Origin: Aphis gossypii
Lineage: Eukaryota > Arthropoda > Insecta > Hemiptera > Aphididae
Direction of reading: 5' to 3'
DNA: 64,000 nt
Assembly (NCBI RefSeq): GCF_020184175.1
Contig: NC_065530.1
Span: 67,371,260 to 67,435,259 of the forward strand
The translations under genes were made by a program, and so were the position numbers. The notes below the pieces were generated by a model. It worked only from the letters and a program-made list of their open reading frames with translations, had not been told where the DNA came from and made no database searches. Below are positions 13,401-25,600 of the stretch, one piece after another (the stretch's first letter is position 1; each line of letters starts with the position of its first letter).

Positions 13401-16400
13401 GCGGTTTGTGCATATCGTATTATTATTGTTACGATAAAACAGCCGTTATTATATTATATATTTTTGAACGAAAGGGCGCCCGTTACCGAGTCGATTTCGA
13501 CTGTTTCGGCACACTCGAGAGTATAATGCACAGGCGATTTCCCCAAAGTCGAAAACAATATTTTTATCCGGCGGCGGCGGTGTCCGTTTTGACAAGCTTG
13601 CCGCTGCACGCCACCCCGCTCGATCTATACGCGCGGCGGCCACCGCCGACACCGTCGCCGTAATCGATACTCGCGGAAACGACGACGCCGTCGCCGCCGC
13701 CGCCTCCGCCGCGTACAAGAGTATATTATATTTCGCGCTTAGAATTGAATTTCTGTTCGTCATATTAATATTATTATTACACAGCTGGGCGGCGAGGTGA
13801 CCACTCGTGTTTATCGTGTGTGTGTCGGTATTCTATTATAGTATTATACAGGTATGTGTGGTATATGTGTGGTATACGTGTGGTAGGTATAAAATTGAGT
13901 GCGTGTACGATTCAAAGAGAAAGACGACGGAAAACCCAAGAAAAACAACAAAATATAATATAAGAATGAAACGAACTACGTTTTTCGAGTGCGCTCTCGA
14001 AAACTCGCGTTATTATTATATTACCTTTTTCAATCGCAATATTATATTGAAACTATATACACATAATGTAATATTATCACCACCGTACATAAGTACGGTT
14101 TTGTGTGTATTACTACGACGTGTGTGTGTGTGCAATGTACATATAATGTGTATATTTAATACGGATAATTGAGTTAGAGTAAGAGCGATCTCTCACGTCA
14201 GCCGCGGTTATAATAATATCTACTTATATATTATTATTGTAAACACAGCACGTATATAGAGTATGTGTGTTACGATATATTATTATATAAATATGTATAA
14301 CGCGTAAAACACACGCGTATATTATGAACATAATATAGGTACATACCTCGAAACACTCGAGTACAAAGTACCTATATGTTGGTTATAATCAATGGTCGTA
14401 TATTATATTAAATACTAAAAAAATACAAAAAAATATAAATATGCGCGTTGGATCTAATACGAGCACACGAATAAGTAACGGCGGTATAAGTTGCCCGTGT
14501 AAGCAGGCCTTATTCTGATGGGAATGTAGAATCCAAATTGGGTAGTAGGAAAAATCAAAAGGACAGTCGATTCTATGAATATGCGGGCACCTTACAAAAA
14601 TATATATAATTTTCCTTATATACAACGATTTAGTTACTGTACTGAATGTTTGAAATTTGTGTGATTTAGAAACTCGACCTAGTACTTAATAAGTAATAAT
14701 TATGCGAGTTTATTACAGTCTTTGGTATTTTGACGATCGATTAATCTCTATCAAATAGAATTAATACGAATTACGATTAGGTACTGTCTTTATGGTACTT
14801 GGCTAAGCTTATCGCGACCATATAGTAGACCATTTGAAAAAAAAAATATTTTTCCACACTAAGAAAATATCTGAGATAATATTGAGGGAAAGAGATGAGT
14901 TTTATAATCAAAAAATAAATTTCATAAAGCAAACTTTTCAGTGTGTTCGGGCAGTATAGGTAAAACTCCTCGGAATATACGTACTCTTCGTGTGTTATCG
15001 CTTTTCACGTGTATACTATACCGCATGTGATAATAATATTATTATTATCGGGACGTGATGCATCATCATCATCATCATATACGTATATTGTATATATGGT
15101 AATATATTATTATAATTCTATGATCGGACTGCAATATAAACACGTGGCGACGATCCGAACGCGCATAAGTTATGATATTATCGATACGTGCTAATACCTC
15201 CACGTAGGTATGTAGAATGCATCTAAATCTAAAGTGTGTGTGTGTGTGTTGTATAGGTAATCGCGAGCCGCCAAAGGATTACAATGTATATGTATAATAT
15301 TATTACCTACACATTGTTATTGTTGTATACTATCACGTCACACGCGAAATCGCATAATACGTGAATATAGATATTCGATATGTGTTTTGTGTGGCACCCG
15401 CGTGTATTGTACATAACCATAATAATATTATACGCGTTATGACGTCGGGGCCTCGTATGCGATAGGTCTATCTACACATAAATACTACGTAAATTATATA
15501 CAGCACAGTGCCCGGTGCAGTTAAATACATATCGAACTGTATAATAATAGTACATCACGAATACAACCGTGTTTTGTACATATAATAATAACGATATAAA
15601 ACATATTATAATATCGTCGTTGTTGTTTTGTACGAAAATAAAAAAATTCCTCGTTTTCTACGAATCGCTGTGTGAATGGCAACCACCCGCTATTATATAT
15701 TTTAAAAATACGTATGATAAAAACCTGCACTGTCCATCATCGCGACGTAGGATTACACAATACGCGCAAATATTGATATACTGCAAATATTATACGTATA
15801 CTCGCATCCTGCGGGGTACAGCACCGGTTAAGCCAAAAAAAATATAAAAGTATTATTTTTTCTAATATTCTATTTGTACAGTGAAACTGTAACAATGTTT
15901 TTGTTTATTTATTATTATTATTATAATTTTTTTTTTCAACTAAACGGAACATTAATATTTTTATTGGATTAAGTTATTTAAAAATGTTAACCTCCCGACC
16001 AACACCACGCCATCAAGCCAATAATTTCACCCGATTTCCGCATACGGCTATAAAAATAATTTTATAACTTTATATTATATAGTTTAAACCGCTATATATA
16101 ATAAATACGTAACGTAACAGTAATAATACGGACGTTTAAGTGCTTAACCGACGGTTTAGGGGCGGTGGCGTTATAATCTCTTCCCGAGGTCGTTATTATT
16201 TAATACATATATATATATAATATATAATAACGAGAATAGATAATATAATAGCTAACGTCGGTGGTTTTTTTTTTTTGGTTTTTCCTTAATAAACTTAATA
16301 GCCGGGACGGAGGGTGTAAAATCGGTTATTGCGCCGACCGAGGCGTTTCGCGCGTGTTCTATACATATATATAAACTGACGCGTAGGTCGCACGGACGAG

Positions 16401-16780
16401 GAGGATTTATAATATAAGCAAACGACGTGCCGAGTATACATAATAGCATAATACGTAATATGTGTACACGCTATTATATTGTGCAATAGTGATTTATTAT
16501 CTCGGTGTAATGTTCCACCGCCGCCTCCTCTTCGCTGTCAACGGCGGATAGATACGGCGGCGGTTAATGCGCGAGCTATATTATATGATCATAGAATTCC
16601 GGTCACAGGAATAATAATATAATGACAATGCGGCGCGATGTCATACGTTAAAAATATCGTGTACCCGAGCACGCCGCAGGGCGCAGATCGTCTATAAATA
16701 TTAAGGGGGTAGTTTGAGTGCCGATCGAAATTTTCAGATCGCTGACTGCAGCAGGTCCGACGTCTACAGTCATTGTTAAA
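13400..16780. promoter_or_regulatory. CpG-rich island, candidate promoter or regulatory region
   Basis: About 3.4 kb with frequent CpG, GCCGCC/GGCGGC triplet runs (13570-13720 and 16518-16565) and several short microsatellites: (CAT)6 near 15061-15079, GT runs near 14120 and 15236-15248. In insects such CpG-dense DNA in an AT-rich background often marks promoters of developmental genes. Overlapping open frames on both strands at 13406-13763 come from GCC-type triplets and show no domain. A patch at 14440-14600 is GC-richer and reads like part of an old dispersed element (gtgcccgcatattcatag on the minus strand). No exon can be fixed. Confidence 0.35.
16693..16740 (+). promoter_or_regulatory. 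Candidate TATA-box core promoter
   Basis: TATAAATA at 16693-16700 is followed by aagggggt and a mixed-composition stretch. The expected start, about 30 bp downstream near 16723, falls in tgccgatcg, which is not a consensus initiator. A closer initiator match (ttttcagatc) lies about 43 bp from the TATA, which is too far. The context is the right edge of a CpG island, which supports promoter function. No exon was identified downstream. Confidence 0.22.
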
Positions 16781-17383
16781 AACTATTATAAGTTAATACT
16801 ATACGTCATTCTTTGTAGGCATTAATGCTTAAAAAAAAAAAAAAATCTTGCTTCGGAGTGTGAAATTGAAAAAAAATATATACATTAATTAATTAATCGA
16901 GAATCGATAGATGATTGATAGGTATTATGACCTGTAAGGATTAAAGAAGATATGAAATTCCATAATAATAATGCGTGTAAGTTTAATTTAAACTGTTTCA
17001 ACATTTATGGGAAAAGTATACCGGTATTTTTTCAGTGTTATTATTACTATTATTTTGGCTCACGTAGTTTATGTATAGGTATCCCTACCAAAATTTAATC
17101 GTTAAAAAAATCTGAATTAAAGACTGTTTAATGAAAAAAGTCAGCCTGATGATATCTATATTGTGGCCAAATCTAATCTTTATATTTTAGTCCATAACCT
17201 TATTTCACTTCTACTTTCATAAGCGAAAATTCTCTTTTATATTTTCATTGCTAAATTCTTAAATAGTTTACTAGCAACCTACTACCATTACCAAGTGGTT
17301 TATGAAAACGATTTAACTCCAAAGAAAAGAAAAAGATTCAAGACTACCTCCCAAAAAGTTGGCCTATGAAAGAAAGGATATTT

Positions 17384-17608
17384 CAATTGTAGCCAAGTCT
17401 TTTTTATAGTTTATAAAAAGTATTTTGACTCAGAAAAATAAAATATAGTACACTTGGAATATCTGTGCCAGGTGTAGACAACGCACAAGAGGTCAATTCA
17501 GAAGTTGGCCAAGTTTTAAAATAAAAAAAAAACATTGTTGTCCATGAAAGTATTGGAGTGAAATCAAGCTATATAGGTACTATAGAAAACGTAGACTTGG
17601 CTACATTG
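17384..17608. repeat. Diverged inverted repeat (about 27-bp arms)
   Basis: The left arm 17384-17410 (caattgtagccaagtct then tatag) is matched in inverted orientation by 17580-17608 (ctatag then agacttggctacattg). The arms share caat-gtagccaagtct and tatag with a small gap, and enclose about 170 bp. Nearby ttggcc words at 17160, 17360 and 17506 suggest a larger decayed element. Confidence 0.45.
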
Positions 17609-17823
17609 TACCACTATTTTGATTCGCTGGCTTATTTTCTAAGTGGTCTTTAACTTGGTCTTTTTTAATGGTTAGGTTTTTGACGGAGATATCATTACAT
17701 TACGTTGAGTTCAGCATCATGGGCGTTGTATTTATTTTTTACGAAGCACTGAAAGAATTACGTCCAGCTTAGCTGAAAACAATATCAAATATTAAACTTA
17801 AATACCTATGGACACAATATTAA

Positions 17824-18018
17824 AATGATTACTTTTATGATTTACAACATCTTAATTCTAGGCATATTTTTTATGTAAACACATACACTACTACCAATCT
17901 GATCGACAATGGATTTACGTCGACTTTTGAATATTTGTTGAATTGATCTGCAGCTTTTTGTGTTTACATAAAAAATATATTCAACATTAAGAAGTGGTAA
18001 ATCATAAAAATGATCATT
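17824..18018. mobile_element. 195-bp inverted-repeat (MITE or foldback-like) element
   Basis: The 5' arm 17824-17883 (aatgatta then ttttatgatttac) and the 3' arm 17959-18018 are inverted copies about 60 bp long. They share tatttttttatgtaaacaca perfectly and match closely elsewhere (ttacaacatcttaat against ttaccacttcttaat). The centre of about 75 bp contains a gatcgac/gtcgac pair. This is the shape of a non-autonomous DNA transposon without coding capacity. No unambiguous target-site duplication is visible. Confidence 0.7.
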
Positions 18019-18455
18019 CCTAAGGGTTTATATTAAATATTTTGACCGAAATAAAGTGGAAAACGATAAAAAGTTTGAAGTTAGATTTATTTGAACTCGA
18101 ATGGAGTTGGGTAATACAGCTAATATTGAATACAAGTATCTTAGGTGACGATGAAATCTCCTCTCATTTTCTTACAAGTCTTATTAATTGTTTATTTTTT
18201 GTTTACTATAGTAAATTATTATTATTTAATGCATTTATAGAACTCTTCTCCCTAAAACAACACTAAGAAAATTGTAATTTTCAGATTTTTGTTTTTATTT
18301 ACAACTATATGAATGTGACCAATCTATTTATACCAAGTATCACATTGTTACCTAAACGAAAAGTACCTTATAAATTTAATGACAAGTGACTAGTGAGTGA
18401 GTTATTTAGTAACAAAGATGTAACTTTGAAAGTATCTTACGTTGAAATGGCTTAA

Positions 18456-18686
18456 TATCATGGTTTATTTTATTTTTTTTTTTTACATTGCCCCAAGATA
18501 TTTTGGTTGTTAAATGTTTCAAACTTCAAAAGCCAAAAAAGTAAGCAAAGCTACGAGGTAGAAGAAGTTGGGCGAATTTGTTCGTCTGAAAAAATATTAC
18601 ACGGAATGCTTTTTAACTTTGCATGGCCTTATGTCTTGCGCTCATATATTATATATTAATTATTAAAAAAAAAAAAAAAAAAAAAA
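18456..18686 (+). mobile_element. Candidate retroposed segment: 67-codon open frame ending in a 22-nt poly(A)
   Basis: A poly(T) run (18473-18484) is followed by a less AT-rich segment with a frame open from 18456 to TAA 18657-18659, then a pure A22 tract at 18665-18686. The encoded peptide is protein-like in its second half (YEVEEVGRICSSEKILHG, then NFAWPYVLR). It has no early ATG and I recognise no family. An internal block of better composition ending in poly(A) is what a retroposed transcript or SINE-like insertion leaves. No polyadenylation hexamer and no clear target-site duplication are seen. Confidence 0.35.
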
Positions 18687-18769
18687 TACTGTCGTAAACT
18701 GAAAATAAGTATATCAAAATGAATTATTCGAAACAATATTACAATAAACAGTGTACAGTCGTTCTCGGA

Positions 18770-19000
18770 TCCATGACTGTAGTTCAAGTTTTTAGGGTTT
18801 TCAAATATTCAAGGCGGTAAGCACCCTTAGAACTTCATTGAGCCCATGATATTATACATATACATCACTGCACCCGCTCTGAGTCGACCCGTGTGGAGCG
18901 GGTAACCAGGATTATACACATATTATCATATGGTAGGCATAGCGCCCCTAGTGGCGGTCAAACGATTTTATCATTAAGGAATGGATGTGGAATTTTCTCA
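18770..19000. repeat. GC-richer repeat-like block with an 8-bp hairpin
   Basis: Composition jumps here. acccgctc (18872-18879) and gagcgggt (18896-18903) form a perfect 8-bp stem around a 16-nt loop. A second short fold, cgcc/ggcg, lies at about 18940-18953. No open frame of note is present. This looks like a piece of a non-coding dispersed element. Confidence 0.35.
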
Positions 19001-19299
19001 TTCTCAATACATGACATATTTGTCTGAAAATCATTAAACTTACCAACTGTAAAGTTACACAACTGTTATAGCTATTGCGAGATATTTTAGGCATAATATT
19101 GCGAAGTACAGTACTCTACTACACAACTATAGTACTGGTAACTACACTAAATAATTCATTAAAACATTTCCAATCAATACTTAATAGTTGTTATTTGTGT
19201 TTTCTAACGAAAAAAAAACACCAAATTATTTCAAACTTAACACGGTTATTGAAAATCGTTAATCAAAACGTAAACGGAGAGTACTGTATAATTGTACTA

Positions 19300-21700
19300 A
19301 CTAGCAGTTGTTGCAGCGTTCGTATCTAAACATATATTGTCTACGATAATCGTGGAAACGCCGCCGCGGAACGCCAATTACGGCGTTATACCATCAATTA
19401 CTTATACGATTGAAATCGCAATATGTTAAATATCGCGTTACGAGATTATCGTTGGGAATTTATCTGATGAAGTGTTTAAAATTATTAATCACTCGACTAA
19501 AAGGTCACGGGGGGGGGATCGATATATACTACTACCACAACATCCCTCTCTCGTTTGTCCACTTCTGAGCGACCCCCCCCCCCCACCGATCGTGACCGGT
19601 GGGGGGGAGGGTTGTGAACTTTCGTAAAAAAACGGTCTCGCGTTACTTGCGCGAAACCCGTGTACACACGTGGTGGCGGCGGTGGCCAGATGGGGAATTT
19701 GCGGCGCGCAGAAGACGAGCGGAGGGGTGGCGCTAGCGGCGGCGGCGGAGGAGAGAGCGACACGACGCTCGGCGACGTCGAAATTTTGGGGAGTGTTCGT
19801 AGCCACACACACAGCAGCAAAGCGTTAGGGGGGTTAATCGATGTCGGAGGGCACACATCGCCGCGGAAATCCCTACGCGACGGCGCTTTTGCGAAACTCG
19901 CGCGCCGTTAAACGCGAATATTCGACGCGCACGGGCCAACGGCGGGCTGTCGCGTGACCCGTACGGACGCGCGGACCGGCCGGCAGAGCGCGACGCCGCC
20001 GGAGCGGCGCTATCGATTTTTTCGCGTTCGCCGCCGCCGCCGCCGACACTCACACACACACACGTAAGCGCGCCGTATTATACGACGTGCAAGAGTAGTC
20101 GCTCTCGACCCCCGGGGAAAACCCCGACGACGGCGGCCAGCCCCGGGCAGTGAATTAAAATTCGTACAGCAGTCGTATACCGTGGTAGGAGGTATAGTCG
20201 GCGGTGGCGCGCGCGTTCCGTTCCGGGTCGTCTTCGCGCGACCGGGCGGGTTACCGCGGTAGGGATGAGGCGGCGGCGGCGGCGGCGGTGCGCTCGCCCC
20301 GAAATTTATTGCGTTTTTCCTCGTACGATATTATCGTCGTCATTACGACGTGTACGCGCGGCGGGGTTAATATGCAAATCCAGCTGTTTAGCGAATATTA
20401 TTACTATTATTATAATAATAATGATTAAAACAATAACGACTAATATAAATAATAGCTGCGGTAACGGTAATAACGACAATAACGATAATGTCGTGTTTGT
20501 ACAATAATAATAATAATATATATTTATACACTACGACGATTAGCCTCGGTCGTCGTCTGTGGCCCGAGGGCGGTACGAACGTACGTTTTGTGTGTGTGTG
20601 TGTGTGCGGATAAGACCGAGTGGTGTGGTGGGACCGGACGAAGTGGCCCGGAATTTAGGGGGGTAGCGTGTAGGGGGTAAGGGGGAAGTTTTCTGCCGGG
20701 ACCGATCGGACGAGCTGCGCGTACCACCCGACGACGTTTTATATAGTGTTCTGCGTATGGGGGCGTGGGGGGGGGGCAGAAACGGTCCCCGGGACGATAG
20801 GGATAATAAAATGTTTTATTGCTCCCCCCCACCCCCGACAAACGCCATCGTGAGGTGGTTAGCGGTGACGAAGGGTGGAAGAAATATATGCGCTGGTGTA
20901 CTAGATTTGCCTATCCGAAACGCCTTCCATCGTATCCAGACATACCTCCTAAATAATATCAGCTAATCTATATATAATAATAATAATAATAATCTACGTC
21001 ACGGATGTACACACACATAATTTGTATTATTATGACGTATACAATAGCGACTATACGTCAAACCATAAATACTATATTATTATTGTTGTAATAATTTTAC
21101 AATAGTAGGTAATGGTAATTATTATTATTATTATTATTATTATTGCGAAACGTTTTGAACGGAATAGTCATTGAATTGCGTGGGCCAATGCTGTTACGGA
21201 TTTTGCATCATATAATATATACACTGTTCACGTTATTCTCGTTCCTGTATGTGTATTTGCGCGTGTTTGCTATAAGGTTTACAGTGAGTTGGGTTTATTC
21301 CGTTGTGAAAATTTGACAACACACAACGTGAACTCTGTTTGTCTACAATGTATTATTATAATATTATTATTGGAACACTTTACTAAATATACAAACGATC
21401 GCGGAAACGATTTAAATGGTTTTGTATAATAATTATTTGTTTGAACTCGTCCAAATGCTATACCGCTGCCTGCTCTGCACGCCGCAAGCGTTCGTCCTTT
21501 GTGCCGATGACAATCTATATCAACACGAATAGATATACTAATTGAATTAAATGAAATATATTCCAACGTATATAATACAATATACCTACATATACTTAAC
21601 CTATTATATTGATTCATTGTATTATTAGTCATTTATACGCCTCCCTCCTCACACACACACACGACACACACCCCGTATATATATATACGACTCGATGTAT
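19300..21700. promoter_or_regulatory. CpG-rich island, candidate promoter and 5' region
   Basis: This is the most GC-rich stretch of the left half (19500-20350), with dense CpG, a (CGG)6 run at 20271-20288, GGC runs near 19672-19690 and 19735-19750, and CCG runs near 20030-20044. A consensus-like donor, cacac|gtaagcg, occurs near 20062. Overlapping open frames on both strands (19489-20059) give Gly/Arg/Ser/Pro-rich peptides with no start, domain or splice support for either strand. I favour untranslated 5' or promoter DNA. (ATT)8 lies at 21121-21144. Confidence 0.4.
19509..19607. other. G9 / C12 tracts and perfect 11-bp GC hairpin
   Basis: A G9 tract occupies 19509-19517 and a C12 tract 19573-19584. 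ccccccccaccg flows into an 8-nt loop (atcgtgac) and then cggtggggggg. The stem 19578-19588 / 19597-19607 is perfect over 11 bp. Such homopolymer G and C runs could form G-quadruplex or i-motif structures and are prone to assembly and sequencing error. Confidence 0.85.
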
Positions 21701-22203
21701 GTATGTGTTCTAACAGTTGTGTGTTTTTCGCTTACCCACACTATTGCTATTTAACATTATAAGTATGCCGTGTGGATTATTGTTTTCCTTTAATTTAATT
21801 ACATCTAAAGGCGTGGTAGACCTTCATGGTCGACAAGGCAAAGCTTAATTTATAATCATATGAATCCTTCCAGTCTCCTGAATACGGTCTTAGATTATTC
21901 CCAGATAATAATTATTGTTGACTTCATTTTTTTTTCTCTTTTCACAAATCGTGAACCACATTCCTCCGAATTAATATTCTAAATTTAGGTTACGGAAAAT
22001 TTTTTTTTCAAAAATAAAGGTTTCAACATTCTGGTGATTGGCCTGTGTTTACAATATTTCCATAAAAGTTGTCATATTATTAAATAATGGTATTTTGATC
22101 TACGAACATTAATTTGATTGTTGCGTTACTATGGAATGTTAAAAAACTTAACCTAACCTATGTGAAAAAACAATATAATATCAAAGAATGAAATGCAACG
22201 ATA

Positions 22204-22228
22204 TTAGATTCAGAGCGGAGCAATAAAT
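22204..22228 (+). repeat. Dispersed 25-bp motif, copy 1 (TTAGATTCAGAGCGGAG...)
   Basis: This matches copies at 29589-29613 (minus) and 38121-38145 (plus). The family consensus begins TTAGATTCTGAGCGRA and ends ATRAAT. This copy has A for T at the eighth base. Confidence 0.6.
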
Positions 22229-22379
22229 ATATATATTTCAATATATTGGTTTTAAAATGGAGTTGTTTTGTAAACAAATTTTTTTTTAATGTCAACAAAA
22301 TATTAATTGAATTTTCTTTATTATTTCGAACAATTCAATAACAAAACTTAAAGATCAATTTTTTTGATTTACATATAAA

Positions 22380-22549
22380 TAATAATTATAATAATATATT
22401 ATTATATATCATATTATATTATATTATTATTATAATATAATTATAGTTTAGAACTACAATTATATGTTGATGTATGATAATACTACAATATCTCTTCATA
22501 GACGTGAATATTATTATAATATAAAACAAATAATAATATTATAATAATA

Positions 22550-22585
<36 letters not shown>

Positions 22586-22600
22586 CATTAATATTATTTT
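22380..22600. repeat. AT-palindrome cluster and (ATT)n microsatellite
   Basis: Alternating taataata and tattatta runs make several potential cruciforms (22380-22440 and 22508-22550). They are followed by about 12 ATT units at 22551-22585. Confidence 0.75.
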
Positions 22601-25600
22601 TAACGTTATATTTATGAATTATAATAAATTGGTTTTGTATAAAATTAAAATTATCTTCTTTACAAAATTGTTGGTTATTTTATTTTATTTACAATAATAT
22701 AAACAAAACTAGCTATGTCATATTGTCATGTATGAAGATACCATTAATCATCTTTCAATAATTATTTTGATAAAATTTTGTAAGTATTTTTCCTATATTG
22801 TACCAATCAATCATTTTTCTGATTATAAAATTGAATTGTTTTCAATTCAATTCAATTTTCTAAATAAATTTAAAATAATGTAGGTACCTGACTAGTACAA
22901 AAAAAATGTATAAATAAAAATGTACATAAAAGCTAAAAAGACTTTGATGTCGTGATCTGCATATCTAAAAAAAAATGTAGATTATTATAACATAGAACTA
23001 CTTTTTCATGACAAAGTACCTTCTTTGGGAGCCCTATTCACTCTTATTTTCATGTTATTTATTTTACCTATCAAGGTTGTTTTTAAATTTCTGTAACAGA
23101 TAGCTTAATAATGTTTAAAAAAATGCACCTATTAAATTATATAATACACAAACATATATTATATGCATTATCATAAAATTAGAAAATAAGAAATTATCCT
23201 CATAAATATTTTAATAGTTTCATAGTTTTTGAAATTCAATTTATTTTTAAACATTATATTTTAACAAAACTTTATGCACTCAAATAAATTATTTAAAAAT
23301 ATATTTCTACTAGGTAAAAGTATCTGAGAGATTTATATTCATATTAAATACATACTATATACATTTTCTGTGACAGTTACACTGTAGTGGCGTTACTTAT
23401 AATATCGTGGTATACAGTAAAATTTAATTTGAAATATTTTTTTTTAGGTAAGACCTATGTTACTTTTTCCTTTGAACTATCATATTCATGTTTAAAATGT
23501 ACCTATTTCAGTTCTTTGACCCCAAATCCCATGGCTCCTCGTTTTGAAAGATTTAGTTACACCATTGTGCATGCTTTCAAAAGAGTGTATTTTTTAAATA
23601 ACAAGTATATGCCCAGGGTGTTACAAAAATATTAATAATAATAGAGATGTATCTAACAATTGTGTACGTTAAGAGACATTCTCAAAGTATAAAGATACAC
23701 ACATTTGTATACATTATATATTTATATGCAATTTGTAAGTTTATAACATATTATTTATACTAACATATCATACACAAACAAATATGAAAAGATAACAAAA
23801 AATCTAAAAAGTATGATGTGATGCATACAGTTATAGCATGCAGAGAGGTTATAAAGAGGTATAGGATACAATAAAAAAAGATATTTAATTTTTCAATTTA
23901 TTTTTTAGCCCTTATAAATATAGCATTCATAAAATATGTAAAATTATAGAACCATAATTCCGAAGTACCATAGTTTTGGAATAGAATGACGAGTGAGCTA
24001 TATTTGTTCACACATATACATATTTCGTTTACTAGTGAATTATTATACGTATTTATACGTATATACAGATAATTGCACATATTCGATATTTTTTTATGAT
24101 TAAATAATTAAATTAATCGGAGTTGAGTTTTAAATTCACAATATGTTATAAAATATACAACACATAATTACTAAGAAAAACCATGTACAATAAATTGTTA
24201 GGTTTAGGTTTAAAATTTATTATATAATATATATAATTATATAATTGTAGTATAATATATACATAATATATAAAATGTTTACAATGAAGTATTGAACTCG
24301 TTGTGGATAATCACGTGCCAGCTTTTAATAATTCTCAGATATAGGATGGCTTATAGAAGAAGCGTAAAAATATTTTATTATATAGTATGATATCTGTTCT
24401 ATATCATACAGCTAAATAAATTTAACTTAATATATTAATTATTTAATTATTTTCTGATTCATTGTTTTTGTTCACGAAAATAAGAATGAATTTATTTAAA
24501 TGTAAAATAATAAAAAAAAAATAGTACTTCAATTATAGTAAATGTTGACAAGACATTCTTTGAATACAAATTCAATGAGCATAACAATTCAAATAAAATA
24601 CACACTATAAGACAATAATTCTATTATATTATATTCATAATAAAAAGTAATACCTACTGCACTCAGAGGAGTGATAAAAGTTATAGATATTATGATTATA
24701 TTATACTATAGGTAGGTATTATACAGAGCATAAACATTACATACGTGTAAATTCATAAATAACAAAATAATTAATAACACTAAAATGTACACAGAAGTGT
24801 CTTTTACAAAGATTTACTAATTTAAATTAAATAATTCCGGATTTCAATACAACAATGAATTTTCAATTAACAAATCTTCTTAAAATACCTTTATATGATA
24901 CAATAGTACATCAAAGATACTTAATATTATGTTTCAACTGCAGAAAGTGAATCAAAAATATGCACAAGAGTATTTTGTTGGCTTTGATTTATATAAATAA
25001 TATTATAAATATATATTTATATATGGCACGTATTATTTGTGCTAACGAGTAACGACTAAAATGAAAATTTAACGAAATAATAATTTATGACATATATATA
25101 TATAATATTATTTATGATGAATAAACTATAACAAATTGCACAAACAGTGAAACCTTTGTATAATTTATGCTTAACGAAAATCTCTTTTGTGCGCTTTCGA
25201 GAAAAAAATTCACTTTAAATATTTATTCATCTATATAAAGTCTATAGGTACGTTTAACATTCATATGAAAAAACAGATTCTATACAATGTGAAAGAAAAA
25301 TCGTTTTCATGAAATATTTATGAAAAAAAGAATCATTTACTCGAAGTTATATGATATAAAACGATATAAATAACTCCGGTGAAAAATATACTGCTTTTTT
25401 ATATAAATGAAACACATTATATTAAAATCATTTTCGAAATGTTAACGATATTATTAATTATAAAATATTATTTGACACAGTATTTTCTAGTTTCTGCAAT
25501 CGATTAACTGCAGTGTCATTAAGCCGCACTCTGCGGTCGTATGCATACACTTTTGAGTATAATCATTTATTATTAAAGTAAGCTTAATACAATTAAAAAA

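Noticed and set aside
13406..13763. Overlapping plus and minus ORFs over GCC/GGC triplets
   Set aside because: They are open on both strands because of CpG-rich triplet repeats; no motif and no splice sites.
16828..16842. A-run after the TATA candidate as a poly(A) tail
   Set aside because: The upstream 80 bp is AT-rich and not coding-like, so nothing supports a retroposed unit here.
19489..20059. Gly/Arg/Pro-rich ORFs on both strands
   Set aside because: High GC removes stop codons. None has a persuasive start or domain and they exclude one another.
23387..23635. 82-codon ORF with an internal acceptor-like tttttttttag
   Set aside because: No donor, no motif, and the first part is a T-run. 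The GC-richer end (caaatcccatggctcc) could be repeat debris but has no boundary.
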